DNA of 64,000 nucleotides. It comes from Pusillimonas sp. DMV24BSW_D. GTDB lineage: Bacteria; Pseudomonadota; Gammaproteobacteria; Burkholderiales; Burkholderiaceae_B. Location: contig NZ_CP049990.1 of the NCBI RefSeq assembly GCF_011388195.1, positions 248,001-312,000 of the forward strand, written 5' to 3'. Below the pieces are notes generated by a model. The model had not been told where the DNA came from and searched no databases. It saw only the letters and a list, made by a program, of their open reading frames with translations. Positions within the stretch are counted from its first letter, which is position 1; every line of letters starts with the position of its first letter. Below are positions 36,836 to 45,308 of this stretch, piece by piece. Position numbers and translations under genes: made by a program.

Positions 36836-36948
36836 AAAGTCTGTCGATTTTTGCTCTACCAACTGACACTTCGGAAAATTGACGCACAGTCTGTCGCCCT
36901 GTACCAATTTGGTGACACCTTAATGTGAAATTGAACGAAAGTCCGTCG
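36836..36948 (+). repeat. Three short direct repeats with AGTCTGTCG core
   Basis: AGTCTGTCG occurs at 36838-36846 and 36888-36896, and AGTCCGTCG at 36940-36948, so the spacing is 50 and 52 bp. TACCAA (36857, 36902) and TGACAC (36864, 36913) follow the first two copies. Phased short repeats like this are typical of transposase-binding sites at transposon ends or of iterons. The rest of the 36569-37133 gap shows no gene. Confidence 0.5.
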
Positions 36949-37133
36949 ACCGCTCAAGGGGACCTGATCGTGAAGCAGACATTGAACGCCATTGGAGCTC
37001 GATGAGGTCGCAGTAATGGGCCTCTTACATCCCCCGCATCCCCACTGAGCAGGATTTCAGTGGGTCCTTACAGCCATGGGCTGACAGCGAGCAGCTGGAA
37101 GCGGCATACAGCTCGACTTTAGGAGCACAGTGA

Positions 37134-37844
37134 CTACACCCCCAGGTACCGCGTCAGCAACTCGGCCTGGCTAGACAGCGTGGCGCTATCACGCTGCTCG
37201 ACCACCTTGCCTTTTTCCAGCACGATGCAGCGATCGGTGTGCGCCAATACCTTGCGGTAGTTGCGGTCGACGATTAGGGTTGCCACCCCGGTTTCACGAA
37301 TGGATTCGATAATGCGCCAGATCTCGGCAATAATGAGCGGCGCCAGCCCTTCGGTTGCCTCGTCCAGAATGAGCACGTCGGGGTTGGTCATTAAGGCGCG
37401 ACCAATAGCCAGCATCTGTTGTTCGCCGCCCGAAAGCTGCTGCCCCCCGTGGCCCAGTCTTTCGGTGAGCCGGGGGAAGGTTTCCAGCACGCGCTCGTAA
37501 GACCAGTCTTTGCGTCCTTTGTAGCCGGGGCGGGCCGCCACGAGCAGGTTTTCGCGCACATCAAGGTTGGGGAAGATGCCGCGCCCTTCGGGCACATATG
37601 CCACCCCAAGGCGAGCCACCTGGTGGGGCTGGGTGCGGGTGTTGTCCCGGCCCCGAATCACAATTTTGCCCTGTGCGGGTGGAAGGTGGCCCATGACCGT
37701 GCGGATCAGCGTGGTTTTGCCCATGCCGTTGCGGCCCAGCAGCCCGATGGACTCGCCGGCCTCGATGCGCATGTCTATACCATGCAGGATGTGGCTGGCG
37801 CCGTAGTAAGTATGCAGCCCAGAGGCTTCGATCAGCGCGCTCAT
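37134..37844 (-). CDS. livF: Branched-chain-type ABC transporter ATPase (LivF)
   Basis: A 236-residue ATPase: Walker A GRNGMGKTT, signature LSGGEQQ, Walker B VLILDEATEG, and a late switch His/Asn region reading VDRNYRKVL. Compared with typical LivF the LVEQN motif is changed to IVDRN, possibly weakening the switch. It is the last gene of the LivGF/HM set and overlaps livG by four bases. The transported ligand is probably an aromatic acid from the operon context. Confidence 0.93.
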   Translation of the reverse strand: MSALIEASGLHTYYGASHILHGIDMRIEAGESIGLLGRNGMGKTTLIRTVMGHLPPAQGKIVIRGRDNTRTQPHQVARLGVAYVPEGRGIFPNLDVRENLLVAARPGYKGRKDWSYERVLETFPRLTERLGHGGQQLSGGEQQMLAIGRALMTNPDVLILDEATEGLAPLIIAEIWRIIESIRETGVATLIVDRNYRKVLAHTDRCIVLEKGKVVEQRDSATLSSQAELLTRYLGV

Positions 37845-38587
37845 TCGTCGTCTCCGAGATAGGCGGTTTGCACCAGTGGATCGGCCTTGATGCCGGCCGG
37901 ATCGCCATGCGCGATGACGGCGCCGTTAACCATCACGGTGATCTCGTCCGAGATGCGGAACACGGCATCCATGTCGTGCTCTACCAGAAGGATGGCGTGC
38001 TGGGCCTTGAGCGAGTCGAGCAGGTTCAGCATGCGGTCGGTTTCTTCTGAACCCATGCCGGCCAAAGGCTCGTCCAGCAACAGCACCGCGGGGTGCGTGG
38101 ACAGGCTCATGGCAATTTCCAGTTGGCGCTTGCCCCCATGCGAGAGCAGCCCCGCGACCTGGTTGCTGAAGCCCGACAGGCCGGCCAGTTCCAGCGCGCG
38201 ATCGGCGGCCTCGTTGCTTTGCTTGCAACGGCTGGAAGGCAGCCAGCTCCAGAAGTGCTGATGGTTGGCCTGGGCGGTCAGGCGGCAGTTTTCGTGCACG
38301 GTCAGCGAAGGAAAAATCGTGGTGCGCTGATAGCTGCGCCCCATGCCTGCGCGCGCGCGACGGGGCTGCGGCCAGGTGGTGATGTTTTCCTGGTTCATGA
38401 AAATGGTGCCTTCGTTGGGCGCCAATTCGCCCGCCAGCACGCTGACAAGAGTGGATTTGCCGGCGCCGTTGGTGCCGATCACGGCGTGCACGGCGCCGCG
38501 CTTGAGTTCAAGCGAGACGTTGTCGATGGCGGTCAGGCCGCCGAAACGGCGTGTGATGTTCTTGGCCGAGAGTAATGTTTGCGTCAT
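37841..38587 (-). CDS. livG: Branched-chain-type ABC transporter ATPase (LivG)
   Basis: A 248-residue ATPase with Walker A GTNGAGKST, signature LSHGGKRQLEIAMSL, Walker B VLLLDEPLAGM and the C-terminal 'LLVEHDMDAVF' switch. It pairs with LivF on the cytoplasmic side. The gene ends 4 bases into livF and begins 11 bases after livM. Confidence 0.94.
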   Translation of the reverse strand: MTQTLLSAKNITRRFGGLTAIDNVSLELKRGAVHAVIGTNGAGKSTLVSVLAGELAPNEGTIFMNQENITTWPQPRRARAGMGRSYQRTTIFPSLTVHENCRLTAQANHQHFWSWLPSSRCKQSNEAADRALELAGLSGFSNQVAGLLSHGGKRQLEIAMSLSTHPAVLLLDEPLAGMGSEETDRMLNLLDSLKAQHAILLVEHDMDAVFRISDEITVMVNGAVIAHGDPAGIKADPLVQTAYLGDDE

Positions 38588-38597
38588 GGTACTGCCT

Positions 38598-39596
38598 TTA
38601 CTGGGCCGAAGCCGGCACGATGGACTTGGCGCGACGACGGTTGCGCAGCTGTTCTGGAAGCCCTGCCAAGCCTTGGGGCAGCACAGCGACCAGGGCGATA
38701 ATGGCCAGGCCGAAGGTTAGATGCCAGCGGCTGGCAAAATCGCCAAATAGCGCGTGCGATTGAAAGACCTCTTGCAACAGCGTCAGCGCGATGGCGCCGA
38801 GAATGGCGCCCCACAGGCGGCCCATGCCACCCAGAATAACCATTAGCAGCACCAGACCCGATTGCTCCCAGGCCAGCAGCTCGGGGTTGACGTAGCCGTC
38901 TTTGGCCGCGTACAAAAACCCCGCCACGCTGGCCAGGCCGCAGCCGATGACATAGGCCGTAAGCTTGTACTTGAAGGTGGAAAACCCGGCCGCACGCATG
39001 CGCTGTTCGTTCACGCGGATGCCGGTAAGCGCGGCGCCAAAGCGCGAGCGCATCAGCAGCGACAGGAACAGCCAGGTAAGCAGCATGCAGGCCAGCGTGA
39101 ACACATAGAACACGAACTGGTCGTCGATATTCAGCACGACCCAGTCGCCCAGGCGGATTTCAGGACGGAAATACAAATAGATGCCGTCAGTGCCGCCGCC
39201 CAGCGCGGTATCGTGGAATACGTAGTAGGCCATCTGCGCGAACGCCAGCGTGACCATAATGAAATACACCCCCTTGGTGCGCAGTGCCAGCGCGCCGGTC
39301 ACGGCCGCATACACCATGGTGGCGACCACAGCGCCGGGCAGCAGCCACAGCATATTGCCCGCGCCCGACTCGGGCGACAGCAGGGTGACGAAGTACGCGG
39401 CAATGCCGAAGAAGGCGGAATGGCCCAGACTGACCAAGCCTGTGCATCCCACCAGCAACTGCAGGCTTAGCGCGAACAGAGCGTAGATCATGATCTTGAT
39501 GACCAGGCTCAGATAGTAGGTGGAGGCGAATGAGGGCAAGGCCAGCACCACCGCCAGCAGCACCAGCAACAAAATGGCACGAAGAACGAAACGCAT
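38598..39596 (-). CDS. livM: Branched-chain-type ABC permease (LivM)
   Basis: A 332-residue inner-membrane permease with about ten spans, including 'SLQLLVGCTGLVSLGHSAFFGIAAY', the family hallmark, and 'VMVILGGMGRLWGAILGAIALTLLQE', the EAA-like loop. The first span reads LRAILLLVLLAVVLALP. The C-terminus is polar (RRRAKSIVPASAQ). Confidence 0.93.
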   Translation of the reverse strand: MRFVLRAILLLVLLAVVLALPSFASTYYLSLVIKIMIYALFALSLQLLVGCTGLVSLGHSAFFGIAAYFVTLLSPESGAGNMLWLLPGAVVATMVYAAVTGALALRTKGVYFIMVTLAFAQMAYYVFHDTALGGGTDGIYLYFRPEIRLGDWVVLNIDDQFVFYVFTLACMLLTWLFLSLLMRSRFGAALTGIRVNEQRMRAAGFSTFKYKLTAYVIGCGLASVAGFLYAAKDGYVNPELLAWEQSGLVLLMVILGGMGRLWGAILGAIALTLLQEVFQSHALFGDFASRWHLTFGLAIIALVAVLPQGLAGLPEQLRNRRRAKSIVPASAQ

Positions 39597-39610
39597 GCGT
39601 GGAGCCTTGA

Positions 39611-40489
39611 TTAGTGTTTGAAGAGCCCTTCGGGCTTGAACAGTAGGATGGCGGCCATTAACAGGTACACCATGACGCCGGCGGCGGCTGGGAAGAACAC
39701 TTGCCCGAACGTATCGACAAAGCCCACCAACATGGCGGCCAGGAAGGCGCCCTTGATTGAGCCGATGCCCCCGATGACCACCACCACGAAGCAGATAATA
39801 ATTACCGCATTGCCCATGCCGGGATATACCGACGACACGGGGGCGGCGATGGCTCCGGCAAATGCTGCCAACGCTACGCCGATGGCGAACACGATGCGAA
39901 ACAGCCGATTGATGTCAATGCCCAAGGAGTTGATCATTTCGCGGTTGCTGGCGCCGGCGCGAATCATCATGCCCAGGCGGGTTCGGGTAAGGACCCAGAA
40001 CATCAGCAAGCCCACAACAATACACATTGCCGAGATGAACAAGCGGTACACCGGATAGGTCATGACGTCGCCCAACTGGACGGAACCGGCCAGCCAGGAA
40101 GGCACCGGCACGCCATGCACGTCGTTGCCCACAATGATGCTGCGAAGTTCCTCAAAGACCAGGATGAGCCCGTAGGTCATGAGCACTTGCTGCAAGTGCT
40201 CGCGGTTGTACAGGTAGCTGTAAAAGGCCCATTCAAGAAAATAGCCCAATAGGGTGGCCAGCAGCACGCACACCAGTACGGTCACGACGAAGCCGCCGCC
40301 CAAGTACTGTGCTACGACGGGCTGCAAGGCAAAGGCCATGTAGGCCCCGATCATGTAGAAGGCGCCATGAGCAAGGTTGATAATGCCCATGATGCCGAAA
40401 ATGAGGGTCAGGCCGCTGGCGACCAGAAAAAGCAACAAACCGTATTGCACGGCGTTAAGGCACTGGATCAGGAAGATGGCCGGGTCCAC
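39611..40489 (-). CDS. livH: Branched-chain-type ABC permease (LivH)
   Basis: A 292-residue permease with about eight spans. It begins 'ILIQCLNAVQYGLLLFLVASGLTLIFGIMGIINLAHGAFYMIGAY', a LivH signature, and contains 'GNAVIIICFVVVVIGGIGSIKGAFLAAMLVGFV' (the cytoplasmic coupling loop). It pairs with LivM; 14 bases separate them. Confidence 0.94.
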   Translation of the reverse strand: MDPAIFLIQCLNAVQYGLLLFLVASGLTLIFGIMGIINLAHGAFYMIGAYMAFALQPVVAQYLGGGFVVTVLVCVLLATLLGYFLEWAFYSYLYNREHLQQVLMTYGLILVFEELRSIIVGNDVHGVPVPSWLAGSVQLGDVMTYPVYRLFISAMCIVVGLLMFWVLTRTRLGMMIRAGASNREMINSLGIDINRLFRIVFAIGVALAAFAGAIAAPVSSVYPGMGNAVIIICFVVVVIGGIGSIKGAFLAAMLVGFVDTFGQVFFPAAAGVMVYLLMAAILLFKPEGLFKH

Positions 40490-40557
40490 GAGGATTCCTT
40501 TTATTCAACGGAACATCCGGTACGCGCAACAGACGCGCGCACCGGATGGGTACGGAT

Positions 40558-41766
40558 TTACAGCTTGCATCCACGTGCTGGGTCTTCAAGCGCCTTGCTT
40601 GCAATGCCCACGACCACGTTCTGCTTGTCTTGCACCTTACGCAGATAGATATCTTGCACCGGGTTATGCGCCTTGGACATTGTGAATGAGCCACGCGGGC
40701 TATCTATTTTGGCGCTTTCCATCGCCGCTATAACGCCTTTCTGGTCGCTGATGTCACCTTTCACGCCGTTGAGTCCGGCAATTAGAAGCTGCGCCGCATC
40801 GTAACCCTGTACGGTATAGACATCCGGCTCAAGCTTATAAGTCTTTTTGTACGCCTCACGGAAAGCGTTATCGCGCGGCGTATCAAGCCCATCGGCGTAG
40901 TGCAGGGTGGTGTGTATGCCTTCGGCGGCCGCCCCTTGGGCTTCAAGCGTGCCTTCGGTAAGGAAGCCTGTGGCATATAGCGGAACGTTGCGGTTCAAGC
41001 CGGCCGCTGCGTAATCTTGCACGAACTTCACCGCTCCGCCACCAGCAAAGAACACATACACGGCATCGGGCTTGATGCTTGCAATTTCGGTCAGGAAGGG
41101 CTGGAACTCAACGCTCGGAAACGGGATATAAAGCTCTTTGACGATTTCACCGTCCTTGGCTTCGAAAGACTCTTTGAAGCCCGCCACCATTTGCTCGCCG
41201 CCGGCGTATTTCCAGGTTAGCGTCACCACCTTTTTATGACCCTGGTCGGCTACCACGCCCCCCATGGCATACGAGGGCTGCCAGTTCGAAAATGAGGTGC
41301 GGAATATATTCGGCGCACACATCACGCCGGTAACTTCGTCCGCGCCGGCGTTGGGTACTATAAGCAAGGTGTTGCTGTCGCGCGCCACTTTCGACAAGGC
41401 CATCGATACGCCGCTGTGCACCGTGCCGATGATTACGTCTACATCATCACGCTTTACCAGGCGATTGGCATTTTCTACTGCTTTCGATGGGTCAGAAGCA
41501 TCATCGACCGAGTAGTACTCAATGTCGCGGCCGCCCAGCTTGCCTCCTTGCTGGTCAATAGCCATCTTGAACGCGTTGGTAATGCCGTCTCCCAACGCCG
41601 CATAGGTTCCCGAATAGGGCAGCATGAAGCCAACCTTAACCGGGCGATCGGCGTCGCTTGCCGCCATCACGGGGGCTGCGGCAAGCAAAGCAGCCGCATA
41701 GACCAGACCTAGACCGCGTTTCAAACGCCCGGTACGGCGGGCGTCTTCCTTCCTTTCTCTTTTCAT
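40558..41766 (-). CDS. ABC transporter substrate-binding protein for the Liv-type system
   Basis: A 402-residue periplasmic receptor. The signal peptide is long and basic (MKRERKEDARRTGRLKRGL, then VYAAALLAAAPVMAAS). The mature part has 'VKVGFMLPYSGTYAALGDGITNAFKMAIDQQGGKLGG' and 'VDVIIGTVHSGVSMALSKVARD'. Close to the C-terminus it reads VYTVQGYDAAQLLIAGLN and DPARGCKL, which is repeated almost unchanged in a fragment at 50800-51133. RBS AAAGGAGAG precedes the ATG. First gene of the transporter part of the operon. Confidence 0.92.
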   Translation of the reverse strand: MKRERKEDARRTGRLKRGLGLVYAAALLAAAPVMAASDADRPVKVGFMLPYSGTYAALGDGITNAFKMAIDQQGGKLGGRDIEYYSVDDASDPSKAVENANRLVKRDDVDVIIGTVHSGVSMALSKVARDSNTLLIVPNAGADEVTGVMCAPNIFRTSFSNWQPSYAMGGVVADQGHKKVVTLTWKYAGGEQMVAGFKESFEAKDGEIVKELYIPFPSVEFQPFLTEIASIKPDAVYVFFAGGGAVKFVQDYAAAGLNRNVPLYATGFLTEGTLEAQGAAAEGIHTTLHYADGLDTPRDNAFREAYKKTYKLEPDVYTVQGYDAAQLLIAGLNGVKGDISDQKGVIAAMESAKIDSPRGSFTMSKAHNPVQDIYLRKVQDKQNVVVGIASKALEDPARGCKL

Positions 41767-41849
41767 GTTGCTCTCCTTTGGTTGATTCTTGTGTAATGCA
41801 CTTTCGTAAGCGCGCCTGATTGGCCGCTTGCTTGAAACGCCGAACTTAT

Positions 41850-43460
41850 TTATGCACTTTGCCGAGCGTCAGCCGCGGCGCCATGTTTGGTGCTGTGTGC
41901 CAGCTCGCGCAGTTTGAAGCGCTGTATTTTTCCTGTCGCCGTTTTGGGCAAGCTATCGACGAACTCAATCCACCGTGGGCATTTGTAATGAGCCAGTTTT
42001 GAGCGCACAGCCTCTTTAATGGACTGCTCCAGCTCAGATGTGGGAACGACGTTGTCGCGTAGCACCACATACGCTCTTGGCTTGACAAGCCGATGCTCGT
42101 CTTCGACTCCAACTACGGCACACTCGGCAATGTCGGGGTGCTCGAGCATGGTGCTTTCAATTTCAGCCGGCGACACCCAAATTCCACCAGCGCGCAACAT
42201 GTCATCGTTGCGTCCGACGTAAAAATAGTTTCCATCCTGGTCTTGATAGAACTTGTCTCCGGTCAGGACACCACCATCCCGCATCGTTGCGGCGGTTTTC
42301 TCGGCCTTGTTCCAGTATTGTTGAGCCGCCGAAGGGCCGATGGCGTACATATTGCCGATTTCGCCGCAGGGAACGTCTTTCCAGTTCTCATCCACCAGCC
42401 TTACCTGGTATCCATCCACGACCTTGCCCGAACTGCCGGGCACCACCTTCCCCGGGCGGTTAATGACAAACATATGAGTCATTTCAGTGGTGCCGACCCC
42501 GTCTAGAATGTCGGTGCCAGTAAGTTCTTTCCAGGCGCGTACCAGCGACGGAGCCAGAACCTCGCCACCGCTTACGCAAAAGCGTAGCGGTTCAAAAACA
42601 TGCTGTATGGTTTCCTTGTCGACGTGCTTCAAGGTTTCAAAAAGGCCTGAGAAAATCGTAGGTACAGCCACCAACAACGTGGGTCGATGTTGCTCAATGA
42701 TTTCCCAGACCCGCTGTGGGCGTCCCGGCTGGGCATCGGCCACCACGCGCGCGCACGCCCGCAACGGCATATACACTTTGAAGCCAAGCCCATACGCAAA
42801 GAACATCTTGGGCGGACACACAATGACATCGTCCTCCTTTATGCCCAGTGTGTTCTTGCCAAATAGTTCACACGACGCATGAATATGCGCATGCGTGTGC
42901 AACACACCTTTCGGGTCTCCTGTACTGCCCGAACTGTAAAGCCAGAATGCCACGTCGTCTGGCTCGCACTCACAGGTGGGCACATGAATTGGCAGGTCGC
43001 GTAGCGCGTCTTCAAGCGAACGAAAGCCACCGGTTTCTTTGCCAGTGACAAACACGTGCTCTGGAAGCTCCTGGGTATGGCTGACCTGCTGAATCAATGG
43101 GACCAAGCTCTCGTCAATGACAAGCATACGTGCTTGGCTATCGCGCAAGTAGTAGCCATAGTCTTTGGCGGTAAGAAAGGTGTTAATTGGCAAGCTGACC
43201 GCGCCGACCTTCATAACGCCCAGGAACAAAGACATGAAGTCCACGCCATCGAGCACGCTGAACATCACCCGCTCACCAGGCTTTATGCCAAGGCTGCCCA
43301 ACAGGTTTCCGACCTGGCAGCACCGCTCATGCAACTCTTGAAATGACGTGTCGCCTTCAGGCGTGGTCAGGCAGGCGCGCGAAGCCAGATCTGAACCCAG
43401 CGATGGCTCGAACAGGTAGTCGACTATATTTCCGCGCAGCGGCGGTAATTCGGAACTCAT
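41850..43460 (-). CDS. Benzoate-CoA-ligase-family enzyme
   Basis: A 536-residue ANL adenylating enzyme. A3 motif 'FWLYSSGSTGDPKGVLHTHAH', A5 'DGVGTTEMTHMFVIN', A7 'GVLTGDKFYQDQDGNYFYVGRNDDMLRAGGIWVSPAEIE', and the C-terminal 'LPKTATGKIQRFKL' with the catalytic Lys. The 'MFFAYGLGFKVYMP' segment is typical of the benzoate/4-hydroxybenzoate CoA ligase branch. It should make the CoA ester used by the diiron oxygenase and thiolase downstream in the pathway. The gene precedes the transporter set. Confidence 0.9.
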   Translation of the reverse strand: MSSELPPLRGNIVDYLFEPSLGSDLASRACLTTPEGDTSFQELHERCCQVGNLLGSLGIKPGERVMFSVLDGVDFMSLFLGVMKVGAVSLPINTFLTAKDYGYYLRDSQARMLVIDESLVPLIQQVSHTQELPEHVFVTGKETGGFRSLEDALRDLPIHVPTCECEPDDVAFWLYSSGSTGDPKGVLHTHAHIHASCELFGKNTLGIKEDDVIVCPPKMFFAYGLGFKVYMPLRACARVVADAQPGRPQRVWEIIEQHRPTLLVAVPTIFSGLFETLKHVDKETIQHVFEPLRFCVSGGEVLAPSLVRAWKELTGTDILDGVGTTEMTHMFVINRPGKVVPGSSGKVVDGYQVRLVDENWKDVPCGEIGNMYAIGPSAAQQYWNKAEKTAATMRDGGVLTGDKFYQDQDGNYFYVGRNDDMLRAGGIWVSPAEIESTMLEHPDIAECAVVGVEDEHRLVKPRAYVVLRDNVVPTSELEQSIKEAVRSKLAHYKCPRWIEFVDSLPKTATGKIQRFKLRELAHSTKHGAAADARQSA

Positions 43461-43475
43461 AAGGTGTCTCCATGG

Positions 43476-44486
43476 TTAAACCATCGCAAGAAATCGGTCC
43501 GCGTGCAGATCGCTTTCGTCGATGCCTTTACAAATCAGTAAGTCTTCAACAGCGTCTATCATTGCCGGCGGGCCGCACAGATAGGCCTCGTAGCCCATGG
43601 CATCCGTCAATTTGCGCTGCATCAAATCTGTGACAAGTCCAAGCTCGCCTTGCCAGTCGGGGCTGCTATCCGGGTCGGCGATTACCGGAAAATATTGAAA
43701 CTGTGGATGCTTTTGCGCCCATTGCTGCAAGCGATCCAGCCAGTAAAGTTCGCACGATGCACGTGCCCCAAAGAACAGCCGAATCTGCCGCTTGCGTCCG
43801 CTGGCAAACTCTTCTTCCAGAAGTGCGCATAAAGGCGCTAGGCCGGTTCCACCGGCCACCATCACGGCGGGTGCTTCGGCCTGCGAACCCAAGCCAAAGG
43901 TTCCATAAGGGCCGACAAGCTCGAACATGTCGCCTTCCCGAAGCCGACCTTGCTTCAGATACTGGCTGACTTCGCCGTGTTCATACGCCTTTACATGGAA
44001 GATCAGCTCGCAGCTGCCCGGACGGTTGGCGACCGAGTAAGAGCGATTGCTTGATACACCGGGCACTACCCATTCAAAATACTGTCCAGCTTCATAGTCA
44101 ATGGGCTGGTCGGACAGCATCCTTACCTCGTATATGGAGGGCCCATGCGGGATGACTTGCGTAACATGCACGTGATGGTGCCCTATCGCCGCCTGCGGCC
44201 TGGCCGAAAGACGCGTCGACAACACCAGATCGGACTGCGGATAACACATGCAGGCCAAGATCTTTCCTTCGGCGCGATGCCCGTCGTTAAAAATAGCGGG
44301 GTCGGCGCCCGGAAGCTCTTTGACCGTGCCGCTGACCAGCGTGGCGATACATTCGCCACACTCGCCAGAACGGCAGTTGTATTCAAGAGCCACCCCGCCC
44401 TCAAGACAAGCATCCAGCACCGACACCCCTTCCGCTGCAATTGTCGAGATGTCGGTCTCAGAGACTTTGATTTGATAGCGGCTCAT
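43476..44486 (-). CDS. [2Fe-2S]-flavin oxidoreductase (PaaE/FNR-like)
   Basis: A 336-residue electron-transfer protein. N-terminal plant-type ferredoxin domain (residues 1-90) with Cys in CRSGECGECIATL and a fourth in 'ILACMCYP'. Then an FNR-type FAD domain ('FEWVVPGVSSNRSYSVANRP', RxYS motif) and an NAD(P) domain ('VMVAGGTGLAPLCALLEEE', 'AYLCGPPAMIDA'). The order, ferredoxin first, is opposite to PaaE and like BenC/methane monooxygenase reductases. ATG 44486 has TAAGGAGG upstream. It should feed the diiron oxygenase encoded next to it. Confidence 0.92.
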   Translation of the reverse strand: MSRYQIKVSETDISTIAAEGVSVLDACLEGGVALEYNCRSGECGECIATLVSGTVKELPGADPAIFNDGHRAEGKILACMCYPQSDLVLSTRLSARPQAAIGHHHVHVTQVIPHGPSIYEVRMLSDQPIDYEAGQYFEWVVPGVSSNRSYSVANRPGSCELIFHVKAYEHGEVSQYLKQGRLREGDMFELVGPYGTFGLGSQAEAPAVMVAGGTGLAPLCALLEEEFASGRKRQIRLFFGARASCELYWLDRLQQWAQKHPQFQYFPVIADPDSSPDWQGELGLVTDLMQRKLTDAMGYEAYLCGPPAMIDAVEDLLICKGIDESDLHADRFLAMV

Positions 44487-44514
44487 CGCAGCCCTCCTTA
44501 CATCGAAGCGAGAA

Positions 44515-45267
44515 TCAGTATGCGCGCTCGGTATCGTCGCCATCAGAACGCCACACTTCATTCATGTCTTCGGGGATATCTATGCCCCAATCTTGGGTGA
44601 TGATGTTGCGAACTTGCTGGAAGTACGCAAGCCTCATGTTTTCGTTGGTGTCTTGTTTAATGCACCAGCGTCGATAAGCCTCGTTGCGCTTTGAGCCGTC
44701 ACCACCAAAAGATTGCAGCCCCACAGGCAACCATATTTTGACCGCCGCTTCCACCTGGGCGCGTCCTTCTTCTGTTTGTAGAAGGTGTTTTACGCCGTCC
44801 ATGCCAAGGCCAACGTGGCCATACTCTTCCTTGAGCGTTTCCTGACATGCTTTTTGGAACGGCTGATAAGGCGAGTTGACGAAATGTCGGAACTGGTGTG
44901 CCGCTGCGCGGTCGACCAAGGCCAAGAACACGACCTGATCCGCCCAGGTGTCAACCGGTGTATCGAAGGTGGTGAGGTGGCCTTTGCGGCGTGCGTACTC
45001 TTCCCAATCAAGGTCGAGCTCTTCCATCAGCTGGCGAAAGCGCAAGTGATGGCCATACTCTTCCATCACCGTTTTGGCCATACGCATCTTGAACTCGGCC
45101 GTAGGGGCCTTCAGGATGCTGGGTTCGAAGCAGTCGGCGCCGTACATCTCACTGGCCACATGAATACTGATGATATTGAGCATCAGCTCTTGGAACTCGG
45201 GGTCTTGCTGGCGGAAATCCTGCAGTGAAACCGAACCTGCCTCGAGTTTTTCAGCTACGTTTTGCAT
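44515..45267 (-). CDS. PaaA/PaaC-like diiron (ferritin-like) oxygenase subunit
   Basis: A 250-residue four-helix-bundle protein. Two ExxH motifs, 'VMEEYGHHLRF' (Glu70, His73) and 'TLKEEYGHVGLG' (Glu148, His151), plus Glu40 and Glu or Asp partners give the carboxylate-bridged diiron ligands. It is close to the PaaA/PaaC type of phenylacetyl-CoA epoxidase, but no PaaB, PaaC or PaaD gene is present, so this may be a minimal two-component system with the reductase at 43476. The CoA ligase suggests an aryl-CoA substrate. Confidence 0.85.
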   Translation of the reverse strand: MQNVAEKLEAGSVSLQDFRQQDPEFQELMLNIISIHVASEMYGADCFEPSILKAPTAEFKMRMAKTVMEEYGHHLRFRQLMEELDLDWEEYARRKGHLTTFDTPVDTWADQVVFLALVDRAAAHQFRHFVNSPYQPFQKACQETLKEEYGHVGLGMDGVKHLLQTEEGRAQVEAAVKIWLPVGLQSFGGDGSKRNEAYRRWCIKQDTNENMRLAYFQQVRNIITQDWGIDIPEDMNEVWRSDGDDTERAY

Positions 45268-45308
45268 AGTGTCCTCGCTATAAATGCGTTAAGTGATCTG
45301 TGCTTAGA

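Noticed and set aside
36468-36887. Short frames across the nested palindrome on both strands
   Set aside because: They are created by the GC-rich inverted repeat, have no ribosome site and give Arg/Pro/Gly-rich sequence.
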